Source of the DNA: Tritonibacter scottomollicae
GTDB lineage: Bacteria > Pseudomonadota > Alphaproteobacteria > Rhodobacterales > Rhodobacteraceae
Assembly (NCBI RefSeq): GCF_003003215.1
Contig: NZ_PVUF01000001.1
Span: 372,001 to 436,000, forward strand
Length of the DNA: 64,000 bases
Reading direction: 5' to 3'
Shown here: positions 52,509-61,951 of the stretch, one piece after another
Layout of the letters: each line of letters begins with the position of its first letter
How positions within the stretch are numbered: the first letter of the stretch is position 1
Translations under genes and position numbers: made by a program
Notes under the pieces: generated by a model
The model's input: only the letters and a program-made list of their open reading frames with translations
Database searches by the model: none
Told to the model about the DNA's origin: nothing

Positions 52509-53179
52509 CTGGCATCCGGCAGCACCGCGCGGTAGCGATCCTTCAAGACCGGAACCTCTGTAAGCCAGTCGTAATAGGGCGAGCGATGCGCCCGCAGGCA
52601 CAGGGTACGCAAGGCGGGTAGCGGGTCGTCGCTATAATCGATTCTCAGGTCCAGCGGCGGGCGCTCCGGTGACAGCACCAAAAGGGCTGCGGATTGCAGC
52701 CCGCGCGCGTCCCCCCCAACCGTTGCGGCGGCATCCAGAACTGCCAGCATCCGGTCAGATAGCGTAGCATATTCGCCCTGTGCCGCCTCATTCATCGCCG
52801 TCAAAACTTGAGGTCCTGCCAGCATATTGCCAGCGATCGCCAGATCGCGATCTGTCATATGGCCTGCGTAGCTTACGCTCTGCATGCCAGTGAACCCGCC
52901 AGTGCCGCCGCAACGATCAATCGCCAGCAATTGCCGATGTCCGCGCCCCGGATCCGCATCTGTAACCTGCGCCACCGCCGCTTCTGCCCGGTCTCCGCTA
53001 TACATCCGCCGCAGCACGTCATCGCGCCAGAATGTACTGGGTGCGGTTCCCTGCGAGGCCACCAGCCCTGATTCGATATCTCCGCGCAAAACCCAGCCCC
53101 CGACGCATAGGCTGCCGGTCGCCGCCGCCGCTGCAAAACTGCCTGTCTCACGGTCATACATCAGGATTGAAAAGGTCAT
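52505..53179 (-). CDS. DUF1028-family putative Ntn-hydrolase
   Basis: 224 residues. Start MTFSILMYDRETGSF; markers ATGSLCVGG, SQGTAPSTFW, DPGRGHRQLLAID, GNMLAGPQVL. DUF1028 proteins have an N-terminal-nucleophile hydrolase-like fold and often accompany peptide importers and amidohydrolases, as here, though the chemistry is not established. GGAG lies six bases before the ATG at 53179. An upstream ATG at 53227 falls within palindrome 3. Confidence 0.85.
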   Translation of the reverse strand: MTFSILMYDRETGSFAAAAATGSLCVGGWVLRGDIESGLVASQGTAPSTFWRDDVLRRMYSGDRAEAAVAQVTDADPGRGHRQLLAIDRCGGTGGFTGMQSVSYAGHMTDRDLAIAGNMLAGPQVLTAMNEAAQGEYATLSDRMLAVLDAAATVGGDARGLQSAALLVLSPERPPLDLRIDYSDDPLPALRTLCLRAHRSPYYDWLTEVPVLKDRYRAVLPDAS

Positions 53180-53219
53180 TGTGGTCTCCGGACGGGGGTC
53201 TTGCAGGTTTAGACTTGTA

Positions 53220-53233
53220 TTTATCATGAAAAT
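53220..53233. promoter_or_regulatory. GntR operator site 3 (DUF1028 promoter)
   Basis: TTTATCATGAAAAT has one perfect half and one degenerate half of the palindrome found at 51713. It lies in the divergent DUF1028/ABC promoter region. Confidence 0.5.
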
Positions 53234-53247
53234 TTGCGTGGATACAA

Positions 53248-53261
53248 TTAATCATGAAAAA
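53248..53261. promoter_or_regulatory. GntR operator site 4 (ABC operon promoter)
   Basis: TTAATCATGAAAAA, same core ATCATGA, 26 bases before the binding-protein start. Confidence 0.5.
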
Positions 53262-53286
53262 TAAATCTCAGCAGAGAGGATCCAAC

Positions 53287-54873
53287 ATGAAATTTCTTGA
53301 GATGACGCGGCGCGGCGCGATGGCCGCAATGTTCGCGACGACGGCTCTGGCCGGTGTTTCGATGGGGGTGGCACCCGCGGCGGCGCAGACACCGCCGGGC
53401 GTGTTGATCGTCGGCCAGATCGCAGAGCCGAAGGCGCTTGATCCGGCGGCGGTGACGGCGGTGAACGATTTCCGCATCCTGATGAACGTCTATGACGGCC
53501 TCGTGCGCTACAAGGACGGCGCGTTGGAGGTGGAGCCCGCACTGGCCACCGACTGGAGCATTTCCGAGGATGGCACCGAATATACATTCACGCTGCGCGA
53601 GGGCGTATCCTTTCACGATGGCAGCGCCTTGAATGCCGAGGCGGTGGTGTTCAACTTCGAGCGGATGCTCAATGAAGACCACCCCTTCCACAACACCGGC
53701 CCGTTCCCGCTGGCCTTCTTCTTCTCCGCCGTCGAGAGCGTCGAGGCGGTCGATGACCTGACGGTGAAATTCAAGCTGAACGCGCCCTATGCGCCGTTCC
53801 TGTCGAACCTTGCCTACCCAACGGGCCTGATTGTATCGCCCGAGGCGGTCAAGACCCATGGCGTGGAGTTTGGCCGCAACCCCTCCGGCACCGGCGCATT
53901 CAAATTTGCCGAGTGGCGCTCGAACGAGGCCGTGGTGGTTGAGAAAAACCCCGACTACTGGGACGGCGCGGCAGAGCTGGACGCGGTGGTCTTCCGCCCG
54001 ATCACCGATGCCAACACCCGCACGGCAGAAATGCTGGCCGGCGGTATTGATCTGATGGTTGAGGTGCCGCCGGTGGCGCTGTCGGAATTTCAGGGCGATG
54101 CTTTCACCGTGCATGAACAGGCTGGCCCGCACGTTTGGTTCCTGATCCTCAACGCCAAGGAAGGCCCCTTTGCCGACAAGCGCGTCCGCCAAGCGGCGAA
54201 CTACGCGATCAACAAATCCGCGATCGTGAACGATGTGCTTGAGGGCACCGCCGAGGTGGCCGCAGGCCCGACCCCGCCCGCCTTTGCCTGGGCGTATAAT
54301 GAATCTCTGGAACCCTATCCATATGACCCCGACAAGGCGCGCGAACTCCTGGCCGAGGCGGGCGCCGAGGGGGCGGAGCTGACATTCTATGTGACCGAGG
54401 GGGGCTCTGGTATGCTTGATCCTATCGCCATGGGCACCGCCATTCAGGCGGATCTGAGCGCGGTGGGTTTGGATGTGAAGATCGAAACCTACGAGTGGAA
54501 TACCTTCCTGGGCGAGGTCAATCCGGGGCTGGAGGGCAAGGCCGACATGGCCGAGATGGCCTGGATGACCAATGACCCGGACACATTGCCTTTCCTTGCG
54601 TTGCGCACAGATGCATGGCCCGACAAGGGCGGCTTCAACTCCGGTTATTATTCCAACCCGAAGGTGGATGAGCTTTTGGAAGCGGCCCGCGTTGCAACCG
54701 ATCAGGACGAGCGCGCCAAGCTCTATCGGGAGATGCAGACCATCGTGCAGGAAGATGCGCCTTGGGTCTTTGTCGCCAACTGGAAGCAGAACGCGGTGAC
54801 ATCGGAGCGGGTGGGCGATTTTGCCTTGCAGCCTTCGTTCTTCCTGCTGCTCGATGATGTGACCAAGAACTGA
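53287..54873 (+). CDS. Peptide/nickel-type ABC transporter substrate-binding protein
   Basis: 528 residues of SBP_bac_5. A Tat-like or Sec signal (MTRRGAMAAMF ... AAAQ) precedes the mature protein. LATDWSISEDGTEYTFTLREGVSFHDG and GTGAFKFAEWRSNEAVVVEKNPDYWDG are family hallmarks. It delivers short peptides or other amides to the DppBCDF-type complex. Together with the amidohydrolase and DUF1028 gene this suggests an amide or N-acyl/carbamoyl amino acid substrate. AGAGAGG precedes the ATG at 53287, and an ATG at 53254 lies in palindrome 4. Confidence 0.9.
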   Translation: MKFLEMTRRGAMAAMFATTALAGVSMGVAPAAAQTPPGVLIVGQIAEPKALDPAAVTAVNDFRILMNVYDGLVRYKDGALEVEPALATDWSISEDGTEYTFTLREGVSFHDGSALNAEAVVFNFERMLNEDHPFHNTGPFPLAFFFSAVESVEAVDDLTVKFKLNAPYAPFLSNLAYPTGLIVSPEAVKTHGVEFGRNPSGTGAFKFAEWRSNEAVVVEKNPDYWDGAAELDAVVFRPITDANTRTAEMLAGGIDLMVEVPPVALSEFQGDAFTVHEQAGPHVWFLILNAKEGPFADKRVRQAANYAINKSAIVNDVLEGTAEVAAGPTPPAFAWAYNESLEPYPYDPDKARELLAEAGAEGAELTFYVTEGGSGMLDPIAMGTAIQADLSAVGLDVKIETYEWNTFLGEVNPGLEGKADMAEMAWMTNDPDTLPFLALRTDAWPDKGGFNSGYYSNPKVDELLEAARVATDQDERAKLYREMQTIVQEDAPWVFVANWKQNAVTSERVGDFALQPSFFLLLDDVTKN

Positions 54874-54907
54874 TGAGAGGTTTCGGATCGGGCTTTGCCC
54901 GATCCGA

Positions 54908-54938
54908 CCCGCGCGCGCCCCTGCGGGGCGCGCGCGGG
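54908..54938 (+). terminator. GC-only 14-bp hairpin after the binding-protein gene
   Basis: CCCGCGCGCGCCCC pairs perfectly across a TGC loop, 35 bases after the stop, with no T tract. A second, imperfect hairpin (TGTTTCC ... GGAAACA) follows. It likely protects the binding-protein mRNA or attenuates the downstream permease genes. Confidence 0.65.
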
Positions 54939-55015
54939 CCCTGTTTCCCCGGAGTGTCGGCTAAAGTCTCCCCGGAAACACGCTCCCCCCAATCGGCAGA
55001 GCAGGAAGGCACGCC

Positions 55016-55963
55016 ATGACTGGCTACATTATAAAAAGGCTCATCTCCGCGGTGCCGGTCCTTCTGGGGATCTCGGTCATCGTGTTTCTGATCATGGCAA
55101 TGATCCCGGGCGACCCGGCTACGGCGATCCTTGGCTCTTATGCGACGCCCGAGAATGTGGAGAAGCTAAATCGCGATCTCGGTCTCGATAAGCCCTTGGT
55201 GCAGCGGTACTTTATCTGGCTTGGCAATATGTTGCAGGGCGATTTTGGACGCAGCTTCTCGCTCAATCGCGCGGTTCTGGACGAGGTGCTGGAGCGGTTC
55301 AATGCAACGCTGGTGCTGGCGGGCACGTCCTTTGTGATCTGTTCGATCCTTGGCGTTGCTGCAGGTGTGGTCTCGGCGTCGCGCCAATACGGGCTGGCGG
55401 ATAAGGCGATTACATTTGCGGTGCTTCTGGGCATTTCGATCCCGTCGTTTTTCCTCGGCATGATGATGATCCTGATTTTCGCGGTGAATCTGCGCTGGTT
55501 CCCGGTCTCCGGCATGTGGCCGATCTACGGGGCGCGGGATCTCTCGGCCCTTGTTAGCCACCTGACCCTTCCGGCCATTGCGCTGGCGGTGGTGGCCACT
55601 GGCGTCATCGCGCGCCTGTCGCGTTCCGCCATGCTGGAGGTCCTGCGACAGGATTTCATCCGCACCGCCCGCGCCAAAGGCGTGCATGAGCGCAGCGTGA
55701 TCTGGCGCCATGGTCTGCGCGCGGCGATGGTGTCGATCATCCCGGTGCTGGGCATTCAGGCCGGGTTTGTGCTCTCGGGTGCGGTTTATATCGAGATGGT
55801 GTTTCAGTGGCCCGGCGTCGGGCGCATGCTGGTCGATGCCATCCTCAAACGCGACATCCTGTTGGTGCAGGGCGGCGTGGTCTTTGTGGCTGCCTGCTAT
55901 GTGCTCTTTAACATTGCCGTCGATGTCGCCCAAAGCCTTCTGGACCCGAGGATCAAAGCATGA
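55016..55963 (+). CDS. Peptide-type ABC transporter permease (DppB-like)
   Basis: 315 residues with six hydrophobic helices. The N-terminal RLISAVPVLLGISVIVFLIMAMIPGDPA is the DppB/OppB signature. The EAA loop is EVLRQDFIRTARAKGVHERSVIWRHGLRAA. It forms the translocation pore with the permease part of the next gene, which overlaps its 3' end by 4 bases. Confidence 0.94.
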   Translation: MTGYIIKRLISAVPVLLGISVIVFLIMAMIPGDPATAILGSYATPENVEKLNRDLGLDKPLVQRYFIWLGNMLQGDFGRSFSLNRAVLDEVLERFNATLVLAGTSFVICSILGVAAGVVSASRQYGLADKAITFAVLLGISIPSFFLGMMMILIFAVNLRWFPVSGMWPIYGARDLSALVSHLTLPAIALAVVATGVIARLSRSAMLEVLRQDFIRTARAKGVHERSVIWRHGLRAAMVSIIPVLGIQAGFVLSGAVYIEMVFQWPGVGRMLVDAILKRDILLVQGGVVFVAACYVLFNIAVDVAQSLLDPRIKA

Positions 55964-57843
55964 GCTTCCTGCGTCTTTTGTCTCGCAACCGTCTCGCGCT
56001 GGCGGGGCTTATAGTGATGTCCGTGGTGGTGCTGCTGGCGGCGCTGACACCCCTCCTGCCGCTGCCCGACCCGGATGTGACCAACACGGCAGAGCGGTTC
56101 AAGAAACCCTTCAGCGAAGGGGCCTTGCTTGGCACTGACCACCTTGGTCGGGATCTTGCCAGCCGCCTGATGTGGGGCACGCGACTGTCGCTGGCGGTGG
56201 GCTTTGCGGCGGCGGTGGCGGCGGCCACCATCGGTGCGGCCATTGGCGTGATCGCGGGGTTTTACGGCGGGCGCGTGGACAATGTGATCATGCGCGGCGT
56301 CGATATGTTGATGGGCTTTCCCTATATCCTGCTGGCGCTGGCGATTGTCGCCGCGCTTGGTCCGGGGCTGATGAACGCGCTGATCGCAGTGGCCGCCGTC
56401 AACATCCCCTTCTTCGCGCGCAACATTCGCGGTGTCACCGTGGGTATCGCGCATAAGGAATTTGTTGATGCGGCGCGGCTGTGCGGGATGTCGAATGCGC
56501 GCATTATTATCACCGAGGTGGTCCCGAATGTGATCCCGGTGATCGTGATCGCCATGTCCACCACCGTCGGCTGGATGATCCTTGAGACGGCGGGTCTCAG
56601 TTTCCTCGGTCTTGGCTCGCAACCGCCGCAGGCGGATCTGGGCTCCATGCTGGGGGAGGCGCGTTCGGCGCTGATTACCAATCCGCATAGCTCCGTGGTG
56701 CCCGGTGCGATGATCCTTGTGATCGTGATGGCGATCAATCTTCTGGGCGACGGCGTGCGCGACGCCCTTGATCCGCGTCTGAAATCCGGCGCGCTTAGCC
56801 GCCCGATGCCCACCACCATGGTGCGCCGCACAGACCCCGTGCCGCAGCCCGAAGGCGACGGCATCCTGAGCCTGCGCGACCTGCAAACCCAGTTCCACGT
56901 CAAGGATCGCATCTACAAGGCCGTGGGCAGAGTGGACCTCTCGGTAAGGCCGGGCGAATTCCTTGGAATCATTGGGGAAAGTGGCTCTGGGAAATCCGTG
57001 ACGGCGCTGTCGATCATGGGGCTGGTGGCCTCGCCTCCCGGTGTCATCACCGGCGGTGCCGTGCATTACAAGGGCGAAGACCTAATCGGTGCCCCCTATG
57101 CGACCCTGCGCCGTCTGCGTGGTGATCGTGTGGCCTATATCTTTCAAGATCCACAGGCGACGCTGCACCCCCTCTATACGGTTGGTGCGCAGCTCATCGA
57201 GGCGATCCAGAGCCATCATCGCACCAGTACCTCCGAGGCCCGCGCCCGCGCGATTGAGTTACTGAAATCCGTGCGCATCCCCAATGCCGAGGCGCGCGTG
57301 GACAATTACCCGCATGAGATGTCGGGCGGCATGCGCCAACGGGTCGGCATCGCCGTGGCGCTGGCCAATGACCCGGAGGTCATCATCGCGGATGAACCCA
57401 CAACCGCGCTCGACGTGACGGTGCAGGCGCAGATCCTTGCGCTCCTCGGTGATTTGCGGCGCGAGCGGGGCTTGGCGATCATCTTCATCACCCATGATTT
57501 TGGCGTGGTGGCGCAGCTCTGTGATCGGGTGGCGGTGATGTATGCGGGCCGCATTGTCGAGGAAGGCCCCACCGATGCCATCCTCAATGCGCCCGCCCAT
57601 CCCTATACCGCGCGGCTGATGGCCTGCGTGCCGGAACTGGGTCAGGGCAGACGCCAATTGGCAGCCATTCCCGGTCTGCCGCCGGTGGTGGACAAACTGC
57701 CCGCAGGCTGTGCCTTTGCTGATCGCTGTCCCAAGGCCGCAAGTGCCTGTCGCAGTGGGGATATTGCGCTTGGTGCCTTGGGGCCTGCGCGCAAGATCCG
57801 CTGCATCGATCCTGAAATCCCAGTGCAGGAGGCCACGGCATGA
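55960..57843 (+). CDS. Fused ABC permease-ATPase (DppC-DppD in one chain)
   Basis: 627 residues. Residues 1-285 are a DppC permease ([26 protein letters not shown] loop [23 protein letters not shown]). After a Pro-rich linker (about 285-305), residues 306-625 are a DppD ATPase: Walker [10 protein letters not shown]-loop [15 protein letters not shown], signature MSGGMRQR, Walker [14 protein letters not shown]-loop FITHDFG, and the Cys-rich oligopeptide-type C terminus [14 protein letters not shown]. The frame is continuous. Its stop overlaps the next start by 4 bases. Confidence 0.94.
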   Translation: MSFLRLLSRNRLALAGLIVMSVVVLLAALTPLLPLPDPDVTNTAERFKKPFSEGALLGTDHLGRDLASRLMWGTRLSLAVGFAAAVAAATIGAAIGVIAGFYGGRVDNVIMRGVDMLMGFPYILLALAIVAALGPGLMNALIAVAAVNIPFFARNIRGVTVGIAHKEFVDAARLCGMSNARIIITEVVPNVIPVIVIAMSTTVGWMILETAGLSFLGLGSQPPQADLGSMLGEARSALITNPHSSVVPGAMILVIVMAINLLGDGVRDALDPRLKSGALSRPMPTTMVRRTDPVPQPEGDGILSLRDLQTQFHVKDRIYKAVGRVDLSVRPGEFLGIIGESGSGKSVTALSIMGLVASPPGVITGGAVHYKGEDLIGAPYATLRRLRGDRVAYIFQDPQATLHPLYTVGAQLIEAIQSHHRTSTSEARARAIELLKSVRIPNAEARVDNYPHEMSGGMRQRVGIAVALANDPEVIIADEPTTALDVTVQAQILALLGDLRRERGLAIIFITHDFGVVAQLCDRVAVMYAGRIVEEGPTDAILNAPAHPYTARLMACVPELGQGRRQLAAIPGLPPVVDKLPAGCAFADRCPKAASACRSGDIALGALGPARKIRCIDPEIPVQEATA

Positions 57844-58793
57844 GCGCGGCACTGAAACTCACCGACCTCAGCAAGACTTTCCCGGTGGGCAAACGCCTGT
57901 TCGGCGCACCCAAGGCGGGCGTCAAGGCGGTGCAGCCGCTCTCGCTGACGGTGGAAAAGGGCGAAACCCTCGGCATCGTAGGTGAGTCAGGTTGTGGAAA
58001 ATCCACATTGGCGCGGATGCTGGTGGGCTTGCTGCCGCCCACCACCGGCCAGATTGAGATCGACGGCGCGCCGCTTGATAACGCGGACCCGGCCACCTTT
58101 GGGCAGAAGATCCAATATGTCTTTCAGGACCCGATCAGCAGCCTCAACCCGCGCAAAACCATCCGCCAGATCATGGAATCCCCCCTGCGTTATCTGCACG
58201 GCATGGATGCCAAGGCGCGCACCGCCCGCATTGCGGAGATCTTTGCCGCGGTGAACCTGCGCGAAGAGTTTCTTGATCGCTACCCGCATGAATTCTCCGG
58301 CGGACAGGCGCAGCGGATCGGCATTGCGCGCGCCTTGGCAGCGGAGGCGCGCATTCTGATTCTGGACGAGCCTGTCTCGGCGCTGGATGTCTCGGTGCAG
58401 GCGCAGGTGCTCAATCTGCTCGCTGATTTAAAGAAGAAATTTGGCCTGACCTATATCTTTATCAGCCATGATCTTGCGGTGGTGGAGGCTGTGAGCGATC
58501 GGGTTGCGGTGCTGTACTTTGGCTCTGTGGTGGAGGTCGGTCCAGCGGATCAAGTCTTTGCCGCTCCGCGCCATCCGTACACCAAGCTACTCGCTGACAG
58601 CGCACCTGTCGTAGGGCGCCCGCTTGCTGTGCCAGAAGCCAAGGAGACCGAACTACCAGATCCGCTCAATCCACCACAGGGCTGTGCCTTCCGTGCGCGA
58701 TGCCCCCGTGCGACGGAAGTTTGCGGCGTCGCGATGCCGCCCCTGGAAACACATGATGATCGCGTGGCGAGCGCTTGTTTCTATCCCTATTGA
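57840..58793 (+). CDS. Peptide-type ABC transporter ATPase (DppF-like)
   Basis: 317 residues. Walker A GESGCGKST, Q-loop FQDPISSLNPRKTI, signature FSGGQAQR, Walker B ILILDEPVSALD, H-loop ISHDLAVVE, C-terminal oligo_HPY region CAFRARCPRATEVC. It heterodimerises with the DppD-like half of the fusion. End of the operon. No clear terminator is seen downstream. Confidence 0.94.
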   Translation: MSAALKLTDLSKTFPVGKRLFGAPKAGVKAVQPLSLTVEKGETLGIVGESGCGKSTLARMLVGLLPPTTGQIEIDGAPLDNADPATFGQKIQYVFQDPISSLNPRKTIRQIMESPLRYLHGMDAKARTARIAEIFAAVNLREEFLDRYPHEFSGGQAQRIGIARALAAEARILILDEPVSALDVSVQAQVLNLLADLKKKFGLTYIFISHDLAVVEAVSDRVAVLYFGSVVEVGPADQVFAAPRHPYTKLLADSAPVVGRPLAVPEAKETELPDPLNPPQGCAFRARCPRATEVCGVAMPPLETHDDRVASACFYPY

Positions 58794-59315
58794 ACACTGT
58801 AAAAGGTTAGAAAACCGCATGTTGGGGCCCAGTCAGACTCGACGAAGACTTCGCAATCTATGTGTTTGGATGAAGAATGCGAGTGCTTAGGCATTTTCGC
58901 ATAGGATCTTGATCAGTCATTAGCGCTGGCATTCCCGGGCTGAGATCGCTTCCTCTCGTCCACTGACCCGGCTGCATGATCCGGTCTGAATGAATGTGGA
59001 ACCCGTGCGTAACTCAGGCGTCGCCAAGGGGTGCAGCTCACTGTTGGTCGAGTTTTAGATGGGAATTCCTGTGGAGACGCGGCTGACGCAGGTTCGCCGG
59101 GTGTTAGCTTTGGCGACTGACGCACGCAAAGTCTGCCATCTTGTAGGCGAGCATGCGGTTGAGATACGGGCAAGGTGATGCCCCCCGTTGCGAATGTCTT
59201 GTGTCGATGTACGCAGACCCCGCCGGATTGCGATGGTTTGTCTGTTTCTGGATCGGAGGTCGCGATTGCTGATCTATATCCGGCTCTTAGGGCGGTGTTT
59301 CGTCTCTGCGCGTGG
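58794..59315. other. 522-bp intergenic region between convergent operons, no gene recognised
   Basis: Somewhat lower in GC than the flanks. Short frames on both strands lack ribosome sites and family motifs. It separates the peptide-type ABC operon from the leftward metallophosphoesterase operon and could contain a decayed gene. Confidence 0.4.
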
Positions 59316-60134
59316 TCAGGCCTCGAATGGCCAGGGACCGGGGAACAGGCCCGTCGGAATGACCTCTGAAACCAGTCCTGCTCCGGGTTGGTCGAGCCAT
59401 CGATGGACCGTCACGGCGCCCGGTTCGAGCACCAGCTGCGGGGCAGGCCCGGTCCGATGATCGGTCAATACCGCGTGGCAGGTCGCAGGGGCGATCTGGC
59501 AGGTTACGCGACCGATTTGGCCGGTCACCGCGCGGTGGACGTGGCCGGACAGCATGCGAACCGGCCCTCGATGCGCCCCAAGTCGCGCGATCATCGCAGC
59601 ACCGTTGCGCAGATTGTCCGCATCCATGGCGGGAAGCCCTGCATGCATGAAGGGGTGATGCGTGGCCACGATGGCGGGTTGAGCACCGATGGCGGCCAGT
59701 GTCGTGTCGAGAAAATCCATGCCCCCCTCGCAGAGCATCCCATGATGAGCGCCTTCCAGCAGCGTGTCGAGGCCGATCACCGAGAAGGCGCCGAAGTCCC
59801 GCACCCAATGCACGGGACCTGTGCTGGGCATCCAGGGCGCATCCGAAAGCGCCGCGCGCATCGGTGCGCGCTGATCGTGATTGCCGGGAATGGCAATCCA
59901 CGGCAGGGCGAGTTCGTCCATGATCGACAGGAAATGCGCGTATTCCTCGGGCGTGCCATGATCGGTCAGATCGCCGGTGACGATGGCACAGTCGATCCCC
60001 TCCCACAGTGGCAGCTTCGCGTTGATCGTCTCGACCGCGCGGCGCAGTGCCTGTGCCGTATCCGAATGCCCGCAGACCAGGGTGCCGGGAGCAACGATAT
60101 GCGTGTCGGTAATCTGAATGAATCCATGTATCAT
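59316..60134 (-). CDS. Metallophosphoesterase (CpdA/GpdQ-like phosphodiesterase)
   Basis: 272 residues with the complete calcineurin-like metal set: ITDTHI, GDLTDHG, GNHD, ATHHPFMH, SGHVHRA. This arrangement is typical of class III cyclic-nucleotide and glycerophosphodiester phosphodiesterases (CpdA, GpdQ). There is no signal peptide, so it is cytoplasmic. Its ATG overlaps the ATPase stop (ATGA), so it belongs to the import operon. That suggests the imported solute is a phosphodiester or is hydrolysed to one. Confidence 0.88.
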   Translation of the reverse strand: MIHGFIQITDTHIVAPGTLVCGHSDTAQALRRAVETINAKLPLWEGIDCAIVTGDLTDHGTPEEYAHFLSIMDELALPWIAIPGNHDQRAPMRAALSDAPWMPSTGPVHWVRDFGAFSVIGLDTLLEGAHHGMLCEGGMDFLDTTLAAIGAQPAIVATHHPFMHAGLPAMDADNLRNGAAMIARLGAHRGPVRMLSGHVHRAVTGQIGRVTCQIAPATCHAVLTDHRTGPAPQLVLEPGAVTVHRWLDQPGAGLVSEVIPTGLFPGPWPFEA

Positions 60135-61162
60135 GCGGCCATCTCCATCGGCAGAACCAACAGAGCCTCTGGTGGGATAGACAGGCGCACCTCGTCTCCG
60201 GGCTTCGGTGCGCTGAGCCCCGCATGCAGCATAAACAGCGGCCCGGCCATCACGCCGGACAAGGCGATGCGGTAATGCGTGCCAAGAAAGGTCACGGTCT
60301 CGACCCGACCAGTGATCGGGCCTTGCGGATCGATGCTGATATCCTCGGCACGGACCAGGACTTGCTGACCGTCGCCGGCCTGAGGCAGCGTCAGGACACC
60401 CCCCGGAAGATGCATGTGAGCGCGCTCTATGCGCCCCTCCAGAGGCATCGCATCGCCGACGAAGCGGGCCACAAAGCCGGTCGCGGGATTGCGGTAAAGC
60501 GCCTCGGGCGTGCCGATCTGGGCAACCTGGCCCTGGCTCATTACGGCCACGCGGTCCGCGATGGCCATCGCCTCGTCCTGATCGTGGGTCACGAAGATCG
60601 CGGTGATCCCGAACTGGCGCAACAGCAGCGCCAACTCGTCGCGCAGATGGTTGCGCAGCGCGGCGTCCAGCGCCGACAGCGGCTCGTCCAGCAGCAAAAC
60701 TCGAGGACGCGGCGCCATCGCGCGCGCCAGCGCGACGCGCTGCTTCTGACCACCCGAGAGCGCGGTGACTGCCCGGTCGGCATAGGGGGCCAGCTGACAC
60801 AGGCCAATGACCTCGTCTACCCGCGCGGCAATTTCCGCCTTCGGAAGCTTCTGCATCTTCAGGCCGTAGCCGATATTGCTGCGCACCGACATGTTCGGAA
60901 ACAGCGCGTAGGACTGGAACACCATGCCGATCTTGCGGCTTTCGACGGATTGATGTGTCACATCGTCGCCGTCAAAGACGATTGAGGCGCCGGGGTCCGG
61001 TGTCTCCAACCCCGCGATGATGCGCAGCAAGGTGGATTTGCCGCAACCGGACGGTCCAAGCAGCGACAGGATCTCGCCCTTGGCGATTTCCAGATCAGTG
61101 GGCAGCAATGCCTTCGTGCCGCCGGGGAAGGTCTTGGCGATATTGGTGAGTGTCAAAGTCAT
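60131..61162 (-). CDS. ABC transporter ATPase (PotA/FbpC/PhnT type)
   Basis: 343 residues. Walker A GPSGCGKST, Q-loop VFQSYALFPNMSV, signature ALSGGQKQR, Walker B VLLLDEPLSALD, H-loop VTHDQDEA, and a C-terminal TOBE domain (about 270-335). This belongs to the group serving polyamine, iron, sulfate and 2-aminoethylphosphonate importers. ATGA overlaps on both sides. The substrate is unknown; phosphonate or phosphoester fits the phosphoesterase partner. Confidence 0.93.
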   Translation of the reverse strand: MTLTLTNIAKTFPGGTKALLPTDLEIAKGEILSLLGPSGCGKSTLLRIIAGLETPDPGASIVFDGDDVTHQSVESRKIGMVFQSYALFPNMSVRSNIGYGLKMQKLPKAEIAARVDEVIGLCQLAPYADRAVTALSGGQKQRVALARAMAPRPRVLLLDEPLSALDAALRNHLRDELALLLRQFGITAIFVTHDQDEAMAIADRVAVMSQGQVAQIGTPEALYRNPATGFVARFVGDAMPLEGRIERAHMHLPGGVLTLPQAGDGQQVLVRAEDISIDPQGPITGRVETVTFLGTHYRIALSGVMAGPLFMLHAGLSAPKPGDEVRLSIPPEALLVLPMEMAA

Positions 61163-61950
61163 TGCATGATCCTTTGTGCGCGGGCGCTGGCCCATTGCAT
61201 GGCCATCAGAAGCGGGACGATCATCACGAAGAAGACCAGCGTGTAGGCCGAGGCCACTTCGAGCCGCATCGAGGCATAGCTGTCGGCAAGACCGACGGGC
61301 AGCGTCTTGAGGTAGGGTGTGTGCAGCATCCACGTCAGGTTGAACTCGCCGATGGACAGGGTCACCACGGTCAGCGCACCGGCAAGGATGCCGGGCATGG
61401 CGTTGGGCACCACGACGTCGACAAAGCGTCGTGCCGGGCCTGCCCCAAGGCTGGCTGCCCCTTCCTCAAGCGTTCTGAGGTCGATGGCAGCCAGAACCGA
61501 CAGGACAGAACGGACCATGAAGGGCAGCGTGTAGAGGACATGCCCCACAAGGATGAAGGTCCAGCTGGTGCGGAACCCTTGAACGGTCCCGTACAGCTGC
61601 AGTAGCGCCAGCGCCAACGCGAGGCCCGGAATGGCCAGCGGTAGCGAGATGAATTCTTCCAGAACGCGGGTGATCCGGCCAGGGTTGCGCGCCAGCACAT
61701 AGGCCGCAGGGACCCCGATGACGAGCGTCGCCGCCAGACAGGTCAGTGCCAGCCAGATCGACAGGAATATGCTGTCGGAGTACAGCTCCCAGACTTGAAC
61801 GATCCATTTCAACGTCAGGCCCGAGGACAGGCCGCGGAAGTAATTGACCGTCAGCCCGGCCAGGATCGACTGGATGATCGGGATCAGAAGGAAGGCGCAG
61901 GCCAAAAGCGTGACGGCAAGCGGGACGTGGCGGGTTATAAGTCTCATCAT
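61159..61950 (-). CDS. ABC transporter permease 2 (PotC-type)
   Basis: 263 residues, six hydrophobic helices, EAA loop LRTLEEGAASLGAGPARRFVDVVVPN followed by a Pro-rich strand. It begins MMRLITRHVP one base after the stop of permease 1 and overlaps the ATPase by 4 bases. Confidence 0.92.
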   Translation of the reverse strand: MMRLITRHVPLAVTLLACAFLLIPIIQSILAGLTVNYFRGLSSGLTLKWIVQVWELYSDSIFLSIWLALTCLAATLVIGVPAAYVLARNPGRITRVLEEFISLPLAIPGLALALALLQLYGTVQGFRTSWTFILVGHVLYTLPFMVRSVLSVLAAIDLRTLEEGAASLGAGPARRFVDVVVPNAMPGILAGALTVVTLSIGEFNLTWMLHTPYLKTLPVGLADSYASMRLEVASAYTLVFFVMIVPLLMAMQWASARAQRIMQ

Positions 61951-61951
61951 A

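Noticed and set aside
58794-59315. Decayed transposase between the two ABC operons
   Set aside because: No DDE or HTH motif or terminal repeats could be read in any frame, so it is listed only as an intergenic region.
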